Assembly (NCBI GenBank): GCA_023935145.1
Contig: CM043699.1
Location: 145,313,536-145,377,535, forward strand
Length of the DNA stretch: 64,000 bases
Direction: 5' to 3'
From: Bretschneidera sinensis
Lineage: Eukaryota; Streptophyta; Magnoliopsida; Brassicales; Akaniaceae
Shown here piece after piece: positions 25,101 through 36,494 of this stretch. The notes under the pieces are model-generated. The model was given only the letters and a program-made list of their open reading frames with translations, was not told where the DNA came from and made no database searches. The position numbers and the translations under genes are program-made. Numbering within the stretch: the first letter of the stretch is position 1; each line of letters opens with the position of its first letter.

Positions 25101-27602
25101 ACACCTACATTTTGATGCATTGAGTATTAGTCCATATTTTTTTATTTAATTTCCACTTGTAATACTTTGTCAAGTACTTAATCTGGTTGTATCTTGCTAC
25201 TTCTTCCTGGGAATTTAGATAAGAGTTATGTGCTTCTTGCGGACATGAAAGAGGTAGGTTGGAGCATAGCCGATGGGTTAAGTTTTGGGTTAGATGTCTC
25301 TCTCTCTAAAGAGAAGGGAAGAATTGAGGTTAAGTTTTGGTTAGATCTCTCTCTCTAAAGAGAAGGGAAGAATTGAATCCTTGCTCTGGGGTAGATGCTG
25401 AAATGTTGTTTTGATTGTCTTCTATCATATATGTTTTTTAAATGTTGGGCAAAATGGAACTTGTGCAGTAAAGATGGTTTGGTAATAGCTTGAAGTTAGT
25501 AAAGATGGTTTGGTAATAGCTTGAAGTTGTTTCATAAATAGGATGCAGAAAAAAGTGTAGTAGGTCTTACCGTCCTATCGGAGGTAGGGACTTCAATGTC
25601 TTCAGCATGGGCTGAGGCGCTGGATATTTTACCTCATCTGTCAGAAAATGCTGAAATAAACATGGTGTAGGGTATAAGACTGTCAAAGAAATGCAGGATT
25701 GCATCTTGAACTGGCACTGAAGTTCTTAAGTTGTCCTGTCTTCTTCATTCATTTGTTCTTTTTATTTACTGAATTTAAGTAAATTGGATAGCTTAGATTT
25801 TCAATCAAGATTTCCTTATTTTTTTTCCCAGACTGTGCACGAAGGTCGAATTTATCAGTTGAAACTGTTCTGTGATAAAGATTATCCAGAGAAGCCACCA
25901 AGTGTTCGTTTTCATTCACGGATCAACATGACTTGCGTTAACCATGAAACTGGAGTGGTATAGTTATTTACATTCTTTGTCTGTTTTAGTTGTTTAGTGG
26001 CATTTTTTCTTTAGGACTTCTATATTTCTTTCCATTTATTATTTATCTTTTCACTGGTACTGAATTATTCATTAATTGAAGAGTCCTAGGTATATCTCCC
26101 CGGGGGGGGGGGGGGGGAGCAGGTAAGAATGGGCTCCCAAGAAAACAAAAAATGTGATTTAAAGCTTTCTTAAATGACACTTTGAAGTGTTATTTGTTCT
26201 ACATAATCCTTTGTGGCTTCTTTGTTTTCCTTAGAGGGTTACGGTGTTAATGTTTCATAACGATGACTAAAATATCCTCACATATATAACCCAAAGCCAC
26301 CGAGACGAATCAAAACTGCACCTGGATTAGAAGATGATGAAGATATACTTATAAAAAAAAAGATGATGAAGATTTAGAACTCATTTTCCATCATAACTTA
26401 TCAAATAGGAGGCAAGATTGTCTTTATATGCAACTATTTTGAGGGAATTTGTTGCCTTTTTGTCGTGTGAAATGGGACAACAGTTAAACACATGCCAGGA
26501 TCTGTCTTCAACACATGCAAAACATTAATGCCATAACTGCCTGAGCAAACGACGGAAATCACAGGGAGCTCTGTGTAGTATAAAAATATCTTTTTAAGTG
26601 TCTTTAAAAAGGCCATAAACCATAAGGGGTGAATTCGTAATCGTAGTTGTTAAAGGCACAAGTCGTACTAAGGCGCAACGCACAGGCGTGCGCCTTAGGA
26701 GGTCAAGGTGTGCATTTTTAGAAAAGGTGTATAAAGTAAATATAAGATGAGTATTATTGACTTTCAATTTGTAAAAAAACTATCACTATATTTGAGTACA
26801 AACATGCAAAAAGGTTCAACATTAGATTTACCAATACAAAGAGAATATCAACTACCAAGCATAATTCAAGTGTTCAACACAAACACATTACAAAATAAGA
26901 GTTTCACAAGTTGCGGACATATAATTATATCTGTTGTGATAGTAATAAAGGAAGGAGATGAGAAGAGTAGAGTAGAGCTGTATTAGTCAACAATAACGAG
27001 TGCAACTAGTTAGGGTTAAGATGTGTTTGAGTAGATTTTAATCCATATCTTGTTCATATCCTTTCTATCATACATATAATTGATCCAATGGTTGAGATTA
27101 AATAATGAACGAAAAACAAAAGAAAAGCTTAATATACATCAGGCGCGCCTTTTGTGCTGCTCGAGCCTGGTCCAAGAGTGTGTGCCTGATGCAGGTTGCC
27201 TCGCCTGAGGCTACCACAGGTGCAGGCCCTTGGGCCTGGCTGTGCCTTGAGCCTAGGCGCACTGGTGGGCGTGTCTTTAACAATGGAGTATATTTGTATT
27301 TTAGCCTAAAAAAATCCTAACAATCACAAGATCGAACACAAAACAAACACACAGCAGCTACCACTACTCAAAGATGTATGATGGAAAATTAAATTTTATG
27401 TTGTTTAGTGGTGGATGATTGGATTGGGTGGCAAGGATTTAATGACATTTAATTGCTACAGGTTGAACCGAAGAAGTTTGGACTTCTTGTGAATTGGCAG
27501 AGAGAGTACACCATGGAGGATATACTGACTCAACTGAAAAAGGAGATGGCAGCCCCACATAACCGGAAGCTGGTCCAACCTCCTGAAGGTACCTACTTCT
27601 AG
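22123..27602 (+). CDS. UEV1: Ubiquitin-conjugating enzyme E2 variant 1 (UEV1/MMS2-like)
   Basis: Four coding exons: 22123-22156, 24709-24848, 25832-25957 and 27462-27602, all with GT-AG introns, joining in frame to 146 residues. The start [22 protein letters not shown], the core [14 protein letters not shown] (residues 45-58) and the C-terminal [10 protein letters not shown] followed by TYF are those of plant UEV1 (MMZ) proteins of about 145-160 residues. UEVs have the E2 fold but no HPN motif or active-site Cys. They pair with UBC13 to build Lys63-linked ubiquitin chains in DNA-damage tolerance, iron and immune signalling. The ORF is undamaged. Intron 1 (2.5 kb) holds a 522-bp tandem duplication, intron 2 smaller ones, and intron 3 a GC-rich inverted-repeat element. 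No proteins are likely from the small open frames in the introns. Confidence 0.95.
22334..23370 (+). repeat. 522-bp tandem duplication in UEV1 intron 1
   Basis: Two near-identical units run from 22334 to 22855 and 22856 to about 23370; CTCTTGCTTCTAGATG starts each. The few differences indicate a fairly young duplication. Each unit carries a short open frame beginning [15 protein letters not shown], which is duplicated only because the DNA is. Confidence 0.9.
24911..25286 (+). repeat. 188-bp diverged tandem duplication in UEV1 intron 2
   Basis: TAACACCTnC...ATGCATnGAGT.TTAGTCCATATTT begins at 24911 and again at 25099. The units align over their length with many differences, so this duplication is older than the one in intron 1. 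Confidence 0.75.
25276..25377 (+). repeat. 52-bp tandem duplication in UEV1 intron 2
   Basis: Two units (from 25276 and 25328) share GGTTAAGTTTTGG, a CT run and AAAGAGAAGGGAAGAATTGA, with very few differences. Confidence 0.9.
25467..25528 (+). repeat. 31-bp perfect tandem duplication in UEV1 intron 2
   Basis: AGTAAAGATGGTTTGGTAAT followed by AGCTTGAAGTT occurs twice head to tail, starting at 25467 and 25498. Confidence 0.95.
26647..27283. mobile_element. GC-rich inverted-repeat element in UEV1 intron 3
   Basis: The ends TTGTTAAAGGCACAAG (26647) and, inverted, TTGTTAAAGACACGCC (ending 27283) form diverged terminal inverted repeats, each followed by GGCGC-rich sequence. The AT-rich middle encodes nothing recognisable. 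This AGGCGC-rich end type is widespread in plant nonautonomous DNA elements. I found no clear target-site duplication, so the superfamily is open. Confidence 0.5.
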
Positions 27603-30456
27603 CTTTCAAGATCGTATAGCCACCATGGACCATATTGCATTTGCAATATGCAATATATAGTTTGTAATGCTGTGTTGATCCGGTTGAAGTTAGAATTGCA
27701 GGGGAACGCCCCCAAAAAATTTCTCCTATTACCTCTCCCTGGGTTCATTATCATTTTGTCATTTTCTTTCTTCAAATTGTGTTCAGAGGATGCTGTTTGA
27801 TTAATGGGATTTTATCTGTGTTAAATATTAAATAGTACCCTTTTAACTAGTGTGCTAGTTCTCTTTTGTTGGTGCTTGAACTTCTCTCTTATTCTTTAGT
27901 GGTTCTTTTGATTCCTGTGGCGAGTTAATGAAAAAGAGGAATGGGAGTTCAACCTTTCTATTGTGAAAATAGTCTGTTTTCGTACATACATGCGGAACTA
28001 CAGGTGTTAAAACCATATCTTCATCTGGTAGTTTTTGTTAAAGAAAAGAAAGCACCCCTAACCTGGATGGTAAAGTTTGCCTCTCTTTTAAGGCCAAGGT
28101 TAATCGCTTGGTTACTGTTGGGAAAGATGATATGTGAAATGGAGCCATTGCCAGCCAACTAGATTTATCTTTCAATGTGTTTGTCAGCGCAAACAAAGAA
28201 ATAGGAAGAACCCTTTTCTCCTATTGCGAGGTGTTCTTTATGTTATCATGAGAGTTATGGTAAAAATCTCTCTTGCATCCAAGTTCGGTTTCATGATAAA
28301 TTTTCAGGATGCATTTTTGTTAGGCTATGCCTTGTGAAGATTTGGAGGTAAGATACCCAATAACCCCACTCAAACCAGAAGCGACTCTGCCAAGTATGCA
28401 AACAATGGTCTTTTTTCAAATGCAATTTAAAGAAAAAGGAAGAAAGAAAAAAAACCTTTCTTACTGGAGCTGTTTATGTTGTTGACGATCAAGAGCCATA
28501 CTGGCAAAGTTGCTTCTTTGGTGGTATGGCAATTGCTTATAGAAGAAAGAGTGCTGTGATTGGCTTACAGATTTCAGTAGGTGATCAGGAGAGAGCGTAC
28601 CATGGTTTGGTGTTTTACTGTTTGGGGTGCGTGACGTGTGGTTTTTTTATTCAAAGATGCAAAGCCCATCAATGCAGCAATGCTTCTGGGGATTTGGATG
28701 GGACTTATGGGTTTGATGATGTTCTCTTAATATAAGACCGTTTTGAGACATTGTAAGACAACAAATGAACAATGAACATGTTCTCTGCCTGTGGAAGATT
28801 AAGGGTCATTATCATTTTTAAAAGAAAAAATTTATCTATATAGCTTATCTAACATAAACATAATACTTCTATCTTTCAAATGAAAATTGATATTTCTATG
28901 GATCACTAAGTTAGAAAAATCAATTTAATTGCAAATATCTACTACTTTCTTTAAGAAAAAATCGAACCATTATTTTTAACGGTAAAAACGTTGAGTGAAG
29001 TATTTTATTTCAGTGAGACGAGACGTAAACTTTGAGATTTTAGAACGTAAACCTTTCGAAATATTAAAACGTTTTGAAATTTTAATAAAATAATAAAAAA
29101 TAATTAATTTAAATGATTTAAAATAAAATAATTATTCTCACCTTTTTTTTCGTTCCTCTTTACGTATAAAGAGAGAAAATTGAATACAAAGCATAAAGTT
29201 TCTATCACACTTGGGCTTGTAATATAATCACATGGTGTTGTCCTAACAAGGTCAATGCCGACTTGAAAAGTCTTTTCCATGAGTTATTCGTGTGATGGTC
29301 AAAGTTTAGACCAATAAACAAAAGAAAGTAATAATTATGGTCCAAAGTCAATATATTCCAACTTCTTGTTTGGCTTTAAAGAGCTTTAAATTCTTTTAAT
29401 TTTCCATTCCCACATTGAAGAGATCCGTTTTACAAAGGAGTGATTGTTTGTCCAGTCACTAAAGGTGGAATAATGTTCTTTTGCCCTGCCCCTTTATCAC
29501 CTTTAGTGGCGATTACATATTACAAACGAGAAATTTTTATTTGTATTGGGTATAAAATTTTTTTTTACATCAAATTGAAAATTTGATTATTAAGTTTTGA
29601 AAACTTTATTGATAACATTAAGTGAGTATGTACAAATATTATTAGCTAAGTTTTTTAAAATTACCATTCAAGTGTTCAACCCAACATAAAAATAAGTTTT
29701 ATACTTAATGCAATCAAGAATGTCTCGCTACAAACATAAAAAATGTATATAATCTGTTTTATTCTGATTATTAACTTAAATCATAGAGTTATAAAAAAAT
29801 TATAATTTAATTATTTCACCAAAAGAAAATATATAAAATTTGTTGTTAGAAAATTTTGTTTTCGCTTTTATTGTTTAGGACAACGAGATTAAAATTTGCT
29901 AACTTAAGATCTCCCTGAAAATAAGAAGTGTAATTATTAATTAAATATGTTTAAACATAATTCAATTGATAATTATAATTTTCTTTTAAAGAGAAAATCT
30001 TTAAATTTTTAAAAAAATAAAAAATCAGAGAATGTGTTTTCTCAAGTTTTAAATCTATTTTTTTAATATATTTACTCAAATTTTGTTTGGGCAACTAACA
30101 ATAATAAAATCAAAACCTGCCGTCTTCAAAATTACACCAAATCTTTTTATTTTGCTTCACCATAACCCAAATTTGGTACGTTGTTAACCGTAAACAAACA
30201 AAGCCTAACCATGGTTAACTACTTATCAGGTAAAACTATAAAGGTTGTAACGAAGCCAACAAAACAAACCCACCAAGAGCCATCGGCAATTCCGTCATTC
30301 CTTTACGTTACTAATTAGCTAGTAATTCTTATTTCTGGTAAAGTACTAAACAAACACTCAAAATCCCACGCTCTGTCACGCATGTACCCGTCGACAAACC
30401 CTAACACAGTAACTTTTACACCTCTCTTCTACAAATACCCCACCTCTCTTTATCCT
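27603..30456. other. Intergenic between UEV1 and CAF1
   Basis: The first 200-300 bases are probably UEV1 3' UTR. The rest is AT-rich, particularly after 28800, with no convincing gene. A perfect 11-bp inverted repeat (29457-29467 and 29498-29508) could form a hairpin. Confidence 0.4.
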
Positions 30457-30464
30457 TATAAAAA
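30457..30464 (+). promoter_or_regulatory. Putative TATA box of CAF1
   Basis: TATAAAAA lies 232 bases upstream of the chosen CAF1 start, within CT-rich plant-promoter-like sequence. If used, the leader would be about 200 nt and would contain two upstream ATGs (30475 and 30560). Confidence 0.55.
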
Positions 30465-30474
30465 CCGCTCTTCT

Positions 30475-30666
30475 ATGATTATCATAATCTCCCAAATCGA
30501 TCGAGAAAACCCTAGAAATTCAGAATCAAATCGAACCCTAAATTCAAAATCAAAAGTCTTTGAAGAGGAACGTCTTGTTTTTCTTCTCTCTATATACATA
30601 CATACATGCCTGTGGCTTACTCTCTCTCTTTATAGAACATCACGTTTACATACGAAGCGAAGCTGA
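30475..30666 (+). promoter_or_regulatory. Upstream open reading frame in CAF1 leader
   Basis: An ATG at 30475, about 11 bases after the TATA box, opens a 63-codon frame ending with TGA at 30664-30666, 22 bases before the CAF1 ATG. It is in a different frame from CAF1 and overlaps the in-frame upstream ATG at 30560. Whether it is transcribed depends on the true start site. Confidence 0.35.
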
Positions 30667-30688
30667 CCAGATTCAGGAACCCGAAACG

Positions 30689-31531
30689 ATGCAAACTTCT
30701 GATAAACAAACTCCAGAGGCGAAGATCCAACCCGTCGTGGTCCGATCGGTGTGGGCCGACAATTTGGAGTCCGAATTTAAGCTGATCCAATCCGTGATCG
30801 ACTTGTACCCGATAATCTCGATGGACACGGAATTTCCCGGAGTCGTCATAAAACCCACCGCCGCAGAACGGTATTTGCGGAACCAGAACCCTACCGTACA
30901 CTATCTAAATCTCAAAAACAACGTGGATATTTTGAATCTGATCCAGATCGGCCTCACCCTATCGGACGATGACGGGAACCTGCCCGATCTTGGTACGGAC
31001 AGCTTCTACATTTGGGAGTTCAACTTTAATGATTTCGACGTGGCGCGGGACAATTACGCTCCCGACTCGATCGAGTTGCTGAGGCGACAAGGGATCGATT
31101 TTGATAAGAACCGCGATCTCGGCGTTGACTCGTTTAGATTCGCCGAGTTGATGGTATCGTCGGGTATGGTGTTGAACAATGAGGTGAGTTGGGTAACGTT
31201 CCACAGTGCCTATGATTTCGGGTACTTGGTCAAGTGCTTGACCCAGCGGGTTTTGCCCGACGAGTTAGTAGAATTCCTGGGCCTGGTGAAGATGTTCTTT
31301 GGGGATAGAGTTTACGATGTGAAGCACTTGATGCGCTATAGCGCGAACCTTTACGGTGGGCTGGACCGCGTTTGCAAGGCGCTGGAGGTGGATCGGATCG
31401 TAGGGAAGAGTCACCAGGCCGGGTCGGACAGCTTGCTCACGCTGCACGCGTTCCAGAGTATAAGGGAGGTGTATATCAGGAAGAAGGGCATCGTGCTTGA
31501 GAAGTACGCCAATGTATTGTATGGTTTATAG
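30689..31531 (+). CDS. CAF1: CCR4-associated factor 1 (CAF1) poly(A) deadenylase, DEDDh
   Basis: The 280-residue intronless ORF starts [12 protein letters not shown]. It has all parts of a DEDDh 3'-5' exoribonuclease: exo I MDTEFPG (Asp46, Glu48), exo [12 protein letters not shown] (Asp176) and exo [13 protein letters not shown] (His242, Asp247). [10 protein letters not shown] near residue 22 is the usual CAF1 opening. The protein is the catalytic partner of CCR4 on the NOT1 scaffold and shortens mRNA poly(A) tails in the cytoplasm. Length and lack of introns match the plant CAF1a/CAF1b-type (CAF1-9/CAF1-11) group, which responds to stress and wounding in Arabidopsis. An in-frame ATG at 30560 would add 43 mostly hydrophobic residues. 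I prefer 30689 because family members start just before the conserved region. Confidence 0.95.
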   Translation: MQTSDKQTPEAKIQPVVVRSVWADNLESEFKLIQSVIDLYPIISMDTEFPGVVIKPTAAERYLRNQNPTVHYLNLKNNVDILNLIQIGLTLSDDDGNLPDLGTDSFYIWEFNFNDFDVARDNYAPDSIELLRRQGIDFDKNRDLGVDSFRFAELMVSSGMVLNNEVSWVTFHSAYDFGYLVKCLTQRVLPDELVEFLGLVKMFFGDRVYDVKHLMRYSANLYGGLDRVCKALEVDRIVGKSHQAGSDSLLTLHAFQSIREVYIRKKGIVLEKYANVLYGL

Positions 31532-31694
31532 GTCTTTTGATGATAGGTTGTTTCGATTTGTGTTTGAAATCTCATCTGCATGGTAGATTTCATTATGCTC
31601 TGAAAGAATAGGGAATTAAATTTCTGTACACAGATCAATATTATGATTAGTTCAGTTTACACTGAGTTTGCCATAAATGAATTCTAAAACTTTT

Positions 31695-32051
31695 GTGGAA
31701 TTCATTTCGAATTCTATAATTATCATAAGTTTACAACAAAAAAAACCTTTAGAAATCATTTAGAATTGAATTCACAATTGAATTGAGTTGGCTTGTTGGA
31801 AATTTTATCAAAATTAATAGAATTTACAAATGAATTGCACAAAATGAAGAGTAAAAAATTGGTCAAAATACTCTCCTTTCATCTCTCTCCCTTTCATCTC
31901 TCCTTATCTTTTATATTTTTCATTTATTTCAAACATATTAAACATGAGAATTCAAATGAATTTTATAATTTAAAATAAGAAAGTCAAACTTAAAAATTCA
32001 TTTCTAAATGAATTCCATTTTCAATTCATTTGAAAATAAAATGAATTCCAC
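31695..32051. mobile_element. GAATTC-rich fold-back element 3' of CAF1
   Basis: A perfect 13-bp inverted repeat, GTGGAATTCATTT at 31695-31707 and its complement at 32039-32051, encloses AT-rich DNA with several more AATGAATTC-type copies. It looks like a small MITE. I could not identify a target-site duplication. Confidence 0.4.
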
Positions 32052-32540
32052 TTTCGTTCTCTTAATATTTTGTTATGGAAGAAAATTCTCTATCTCCTTG
32101 ATAATCTATCTAATTAATACCATTAGTAGCTATTGTTTAATTGATAGAAATTTATTGATCCTAGGCAGGCCTGATGTCATGATGTGTGATCGAGTTAAAA
32201 GAATGTATGTGCTATTTTTTTTTTTTGACATGGGTTTTGTTTAGGAGAGTTGCAATTGTGGATTTTGCTAAACCTTGGATTTAGGAGTCCAAATACCAAA
32301 TCCCATGTTTTCTTAGAGTAGGAGTTCCAGAGATGCTATCATGCCGAGCAACTCTGCTTTCATTTGTTTCATGCTGTTTGAGCTGTTCCACTCTTGAAAT
32401 TATCTCAACTCCAAAGGCTCAATTTTTTAAAGTCATTGAGAATTTGGTCAGTCATTCTAGATGTTGAGGATGAATGTAGTGCCTGATTAATGCATGGGTG
32501 AGAATTTCATAAGAGCTAAGAATATGAAATGTAGATGGGC

Positions 32541-33668
32541 GAAGAAAATTTGGATCAAATGGGTTCCTTCAAAAGTGTGTTGTATCATGTAGAAACTGAT
32601 TTTTGGAGCAATTTCAGTTGATAGTAAAGTAAGAGAGGTTGGTATTCAAATGGCTTCTAAATGGTTCTGTTGCCGTGAAGGTAATATAGAAACCATGGAC
32701 CATTTGTTTGTTCAAAGCGAAATTGTGAGGGCTGTTTGGAATTACTTTGGAGGTCGATTGAATATAAATCAAGCGTGTTCCATACATGCCTTATTTAATA
32801 ATTGGTTGAGTAACTCTCGTTTGTCATCTCAATTGGGTGTCACGCGTATATGTACGGTATTATGGGGCTGCTGGCACATTTGGAGGAAGCGAAATCTATA
32901 TGCTCAGCAGTGCTTATTAGTCGAATTTGGGATGGTTTAATGGATAGTAACTCTAATATTCAGCTGAGATCGAGTTTAGCTTTTCATGAAATGTTGTGGC
33001 TCAACTCCATTAATATTAAAATTATTCCTCCTACCATTCGAAGAGGAGCTTGGATTCGTTGGAATCCTTTAGACGATAGGAAGATTAAACTTAACTCAGA
33101 CGGCTCCTTTTCATCAAAAGGAAGTGCGGGTGGTGGTGTATATAGGGCTGGTTCGAATTTGGTTTGGCCTATTCCTATTCTTTTGAAAATTGCTCCAACA
33201 ATCAAGCTGAGGCACAGGATCTCCTTTGTGGTTTACATCTCATGCGTGAGTTTAACATCAAAGTCGATGCAATAGAATGCGGCTCAAGTTGTTTGTTAAG
33301 TTCATATCAAGAAAAATTGATTGTCCGTGAGAATTGGAGTACACTATATGAGACATTGAGGATCTTATTACTACAGGTATTATAGTGCAACACGTTTATA
33401 GGGAAGCTAACAGTGTTGCATATTCTCTTGCAAGGCTTGGACCTTCTCTTGGGATTCACAAGCTGTTTTGGAATTTTGGTGACCTTCATAAAGCTAGTTT
33501 AGATGCTTTTAAATTTGATAATTCAAAATTGTACTCCTATAGGAAATTTTAGTATATGTAACTTGTTTTAATAGGGTAAGGTTTAGGGACATCCGAGCAT
33601 GTTCAGGTATGGTCCTTATTGCCCTCCCATTTGTTTGCACTTTGTTTTTTCATATTAATAAAAAAAAT
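32541..33668 (+). mobile_element. LINE 3' fragment with zf-RVT and RNase H-like domain
   Basis: The reading frames give the C-terminal end of a plant LINE ORF2: a PSKV start, a zinc-binding-like stretch with ETMDHLF (32694-32710), a WHIWRKRN motif, then an RNase H-like domain with LNSDGSFSSKG (near 33090) and NNQAEAQDLL (near 33200). Two frameshifts (about 32930 and 33180) and stops break it. A sequence ending in an ATTAATAAAAAAAA tail near 33668 marks the 3' end. The 5' boundary is uncertain because no TSD was found. Confidence 0.75.
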
Positions 33669-34302
33669 TTGGACGTTTTCTTAGATAAAAAAAGGATTGT
33701 GTGGTCATAGAGTGAAAGAAGGATTAACTTCTGCCTCACTCAAGTGGTACTTTGAGGCTCTCTTATGATCTCAAAAAGAAAAGAAAGATAATTACCACAA
33801 TTTCTTTCTTTTCATTTTTCGTAATAGTAAACAAAAGGGTGAGTCAGCTATAACGGATTGGTTTTTCTACATAATTTCAAAGGTGGATGGCTTGAGTGAG
33901 GCTTTTATGGTATTCTGGTAGATTGCACTATTGCAGTGGCTGAGAGAATCTAGATGTTTGGAAAGGTAACCAGAACAGTAGTTGGGATGTGGTATCAAAT
34001 TGAAATTGCGAACACCAGTCTGTTTACATTTGCGTTATCTGGGTTTCGGATTCATCTTTACTGCTTTAGGGAGAACAGGAAACTTCCTTGCCAGCTGTTG
34101 CAATGAATCAATCAGCGTGAAGACCAAATATGAGGATTATCAAAACTCCGAAGGCAAAGTTTGTGAACCAATCTCCGGAGTCCTAAGATATATATGCCAC
34201 CTCAATAGGATCTTGGTGCTATTTTTAGTTGTGTTTTTAACACTTGTGTAAAGAACAGTAAAAGTAATTGTACATTTAGCCACGACATATTTCTGGTAGT
34301 TG
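33669..34302. other. No gene recognised
   Basis: The stretch between the LINE end and the SINE-like unit. An 89-residue frame at 33982-34251 has no motif I know. Confidence 0.25.
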
Positions 34303-34316
34303 AGGCATGTAGGAAT

Positions 34317-34420
34317 TTTTTTCTTTTCTTTTTTGGTACATTGGCTTGGAGCGGGGTTGAACCCGGATCTCCTATACAGAGGATCCAGAGATGATCACTA
34401 GGTCAAGAGGCCCGGGACAA
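34317..34420 (-). mobile_element. tRNA-derived SINE-like unit
   Basis: On the minus strand the unit starts GTCCCGGGCC, has an A-box-like TGACCTAGTGATCA and a B-box-like GGTTCAACCC, and ends in an A-rich tail. It is flanked by 14-bp repeats with 12 matches (34303-34316 and 34421-34434, AGGCA..TAGGAAT). Pol III boxes, A-tail and TSD together support a SINE of about 100 bp. Confidence 0.65.
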
Positions 34421-35123
34421 AGGCACATAGGAATGTTGCTACATCGGTTGTTAGTACAAATTTGGCCTTCTCAGTTGTGCTTCCTCCTTGTAAAGCAGTT
34501 CAAACTTTAATGGTGCTACTGCAGTGCCCATTGTCACAGAGACATTGTTGCAATGGCAATTATTATTGGTGATGTTGGTACGTATGCTATTGGTGATATG
34601 CTGTAGTTGTGTTTGTGATGGTGGTGGTGTTGCGGGATGTGGGCATGATGGAAATAGGGAGTGCTTGCTCAATTTATCCAGTATATGTGGTAAGTCTTAG
34701 CTTATTTTACAAACTTGTCTTAAGCACTTTAAGTAATCTGAGTCTGAGTAAAGCGATAAGCTAGCTGTTTTCTTTAAGCTATCCAAATTGGGCTCTTAGT
34801 AGCACACATTTGAATACCGTAGCAGCACATCCTTTTAGTGTTTTTTTCTTACAAAATATTATCAGTGGAGCGTCATACAGATATTAACGGATGCTTGAAA
34901 AGTATAGCATATCATGCAATCAACCGCTATAGCTAGCTACAGCTAGTATATTTTGCATTGCGGGTGCTAATTACAGATATATCTATCTTTATTTATAATC
35001 GAGTTAGTCATATTTTTAACCCCCACCTCTTCTTTCTGCTTTAGTTCATTGGGTTGCTGGTTCTAAAATGGTATCTTACCTTACACTTAGGCGACAATGA
35101 TACCTTCCTCCCTTTCCCTCTAG

Positions 35124-35300
35124 TTAGTGTCTCAAGATGACAATGGCCTTTACAATGAGAAAGTGCATCTCCCGTACCTATACGACCTTGAAGGATGGAT
35201 TGACTATAAGCTTCAAATTTGGAAGCATGTCAGTGCAATACCTTGCTATACAGAAGCTAAAATACTAGCAACTCTCAGTTCATATTTTTTACTGCTGAAG
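35124..35300 (+). pseudogene. Orphan exon candidate, function unknown
   Basis: A frame with an acceptor-like CCCTCTAG before it and a donor-like AAGGTACTC after it encodes about 59 residues, with NEKVHLPYLYDLEGWIDYKL in the middle. The composition looks protein-like rather than random. I do not recognise the family and saw no neighbouring exon that continues it. It could be a fragment of a displaced gene. Confidence 0.3.
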
Positions 35301-35561
35301 GTACTCAAACTTGAGCATATAGATGATAATTACTGTTTTGCTGTCTAATTGGTTGCCTCTCATATCATCAGGATGTTTTTTTGTAGTTATTGAATAATTC
35401 AATGAGTTGGGTGATTCTCACAGTTTTTCGGTTCTTCCGTTTGTGGGATTTGAAATCTGGCACATGTTGGTTACTTGTGATTGTATCTGCCCATACTGTT
35501 GCCATACTTTTGAGTTGCTATCTGCTAATTCTCCATTGTGGCACTAATATAGATGTATAAT

Positions 35562-36494
35562 ATCTATTAGTGCCAAATTTAGGATGGAAGATGGATTTCT
35601 AAGAAAGGTAATGGGGCTTATGGTTTGGGGGTTTGGAAGTGTATTAGAAAGGGTTGTGATGATTTCCTTTGGTGGGTGCACTTGGGAAAGCCTTTGGCAT
35701 GATGTGGGATGGTGTGTTCTCATTAAGAGATAAAGACGCTTTGATAAGTCATAATGCTTCTTTGCATAATGGAGAGTTGTGGAATATATTGTTTACATTC
35801 AACGCACATGATTGGGAATTTTTAAGGAATAGGGAAATCTCTGAGCAAATTTATAAGGCGAGGCTAAATTGGGAAAGGGAGGACAGAGCAAAGTGGAGGT
35901 TAGTGGCAAATGGAAAATTTGAATGGAAAACAGATTTTCAACGGAAAACTATTTGGAAGACTTGTGCCCCTTCTACCGTCGCTTTTTTAGCTTGGGAGGC
36001 AACTTGGGGTCAAACTTTGACCATTGACAATTTATAAAGAAGAGAGAAAGTGTTGGTGAATTAATGCTATCTTTTTAAAGAGGATGTCGAGTCCATTCAT
36101 CATCTCCTCCTTGGATGTTTTTTGACTAGGCAAATTTGGTTTTTTGCTCTTCAGATTTTGGGGATATCTTCGATGTGGCTGGTTTCATGATTGACGACGT
36201 TGGAGTTTGGGGTGGCTTTCATGTTTACAAAGAAAAGAGGAAAGTTTATGCCTTAACACCCCCCCCCCCCCCCTTTTTCCATCATGTGAGTGGTTTGGAT
36301 TGAACGAAACAAAAGAGCTTTTAAATGGGTCAGAAATTGATTGAGTCTATCAAATAGGGGTGGCTTAATTTACTTATATTTTCTAAATGATCTATATATT
36401 AGAGTTCATAGGATCACTATCTTGTAGATAGTTTTGAAAATGGGTGGCACCCCTTTGGTACCTCATATATGTATAAAATTGTACTTTACAAAAA
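35562..36494 (+). mobile_element. 5'-truncated LINE fragment with perfect 16-bp TSD
   Basis: The insert encodes a broken ORF2 tail: WEREDRAKWRLVANGKFEWK, then CAPSTVAFLAWEA and LTIDNL, the zf-RVT region, followed by frameshifts. It ends in an A-rich tail. Perfect 16-bp direct repeats AATATAGATGTATAAT at 35546-35561 and 36495-36510 fix the ends. It shares the zf-RVT arrangement and a similar 3' end with the LINE at 6869-7707. A 15-base C run sits at 36259-36273. Confidence 0.85.

Noticed and set aside
30382..30666. 94-residue plus-strand frame as a gene
   Set aside because: Its first ATG is upstream of the TATA box of CAF1. Only the part from the ATG at 30475 could be in the transcript, and it is listed as a uORF.
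30617..31447. Several minus-strand frames opposite CAF1
   Set aside because: They are shadows of a well-supported gene and show no family resemblance.
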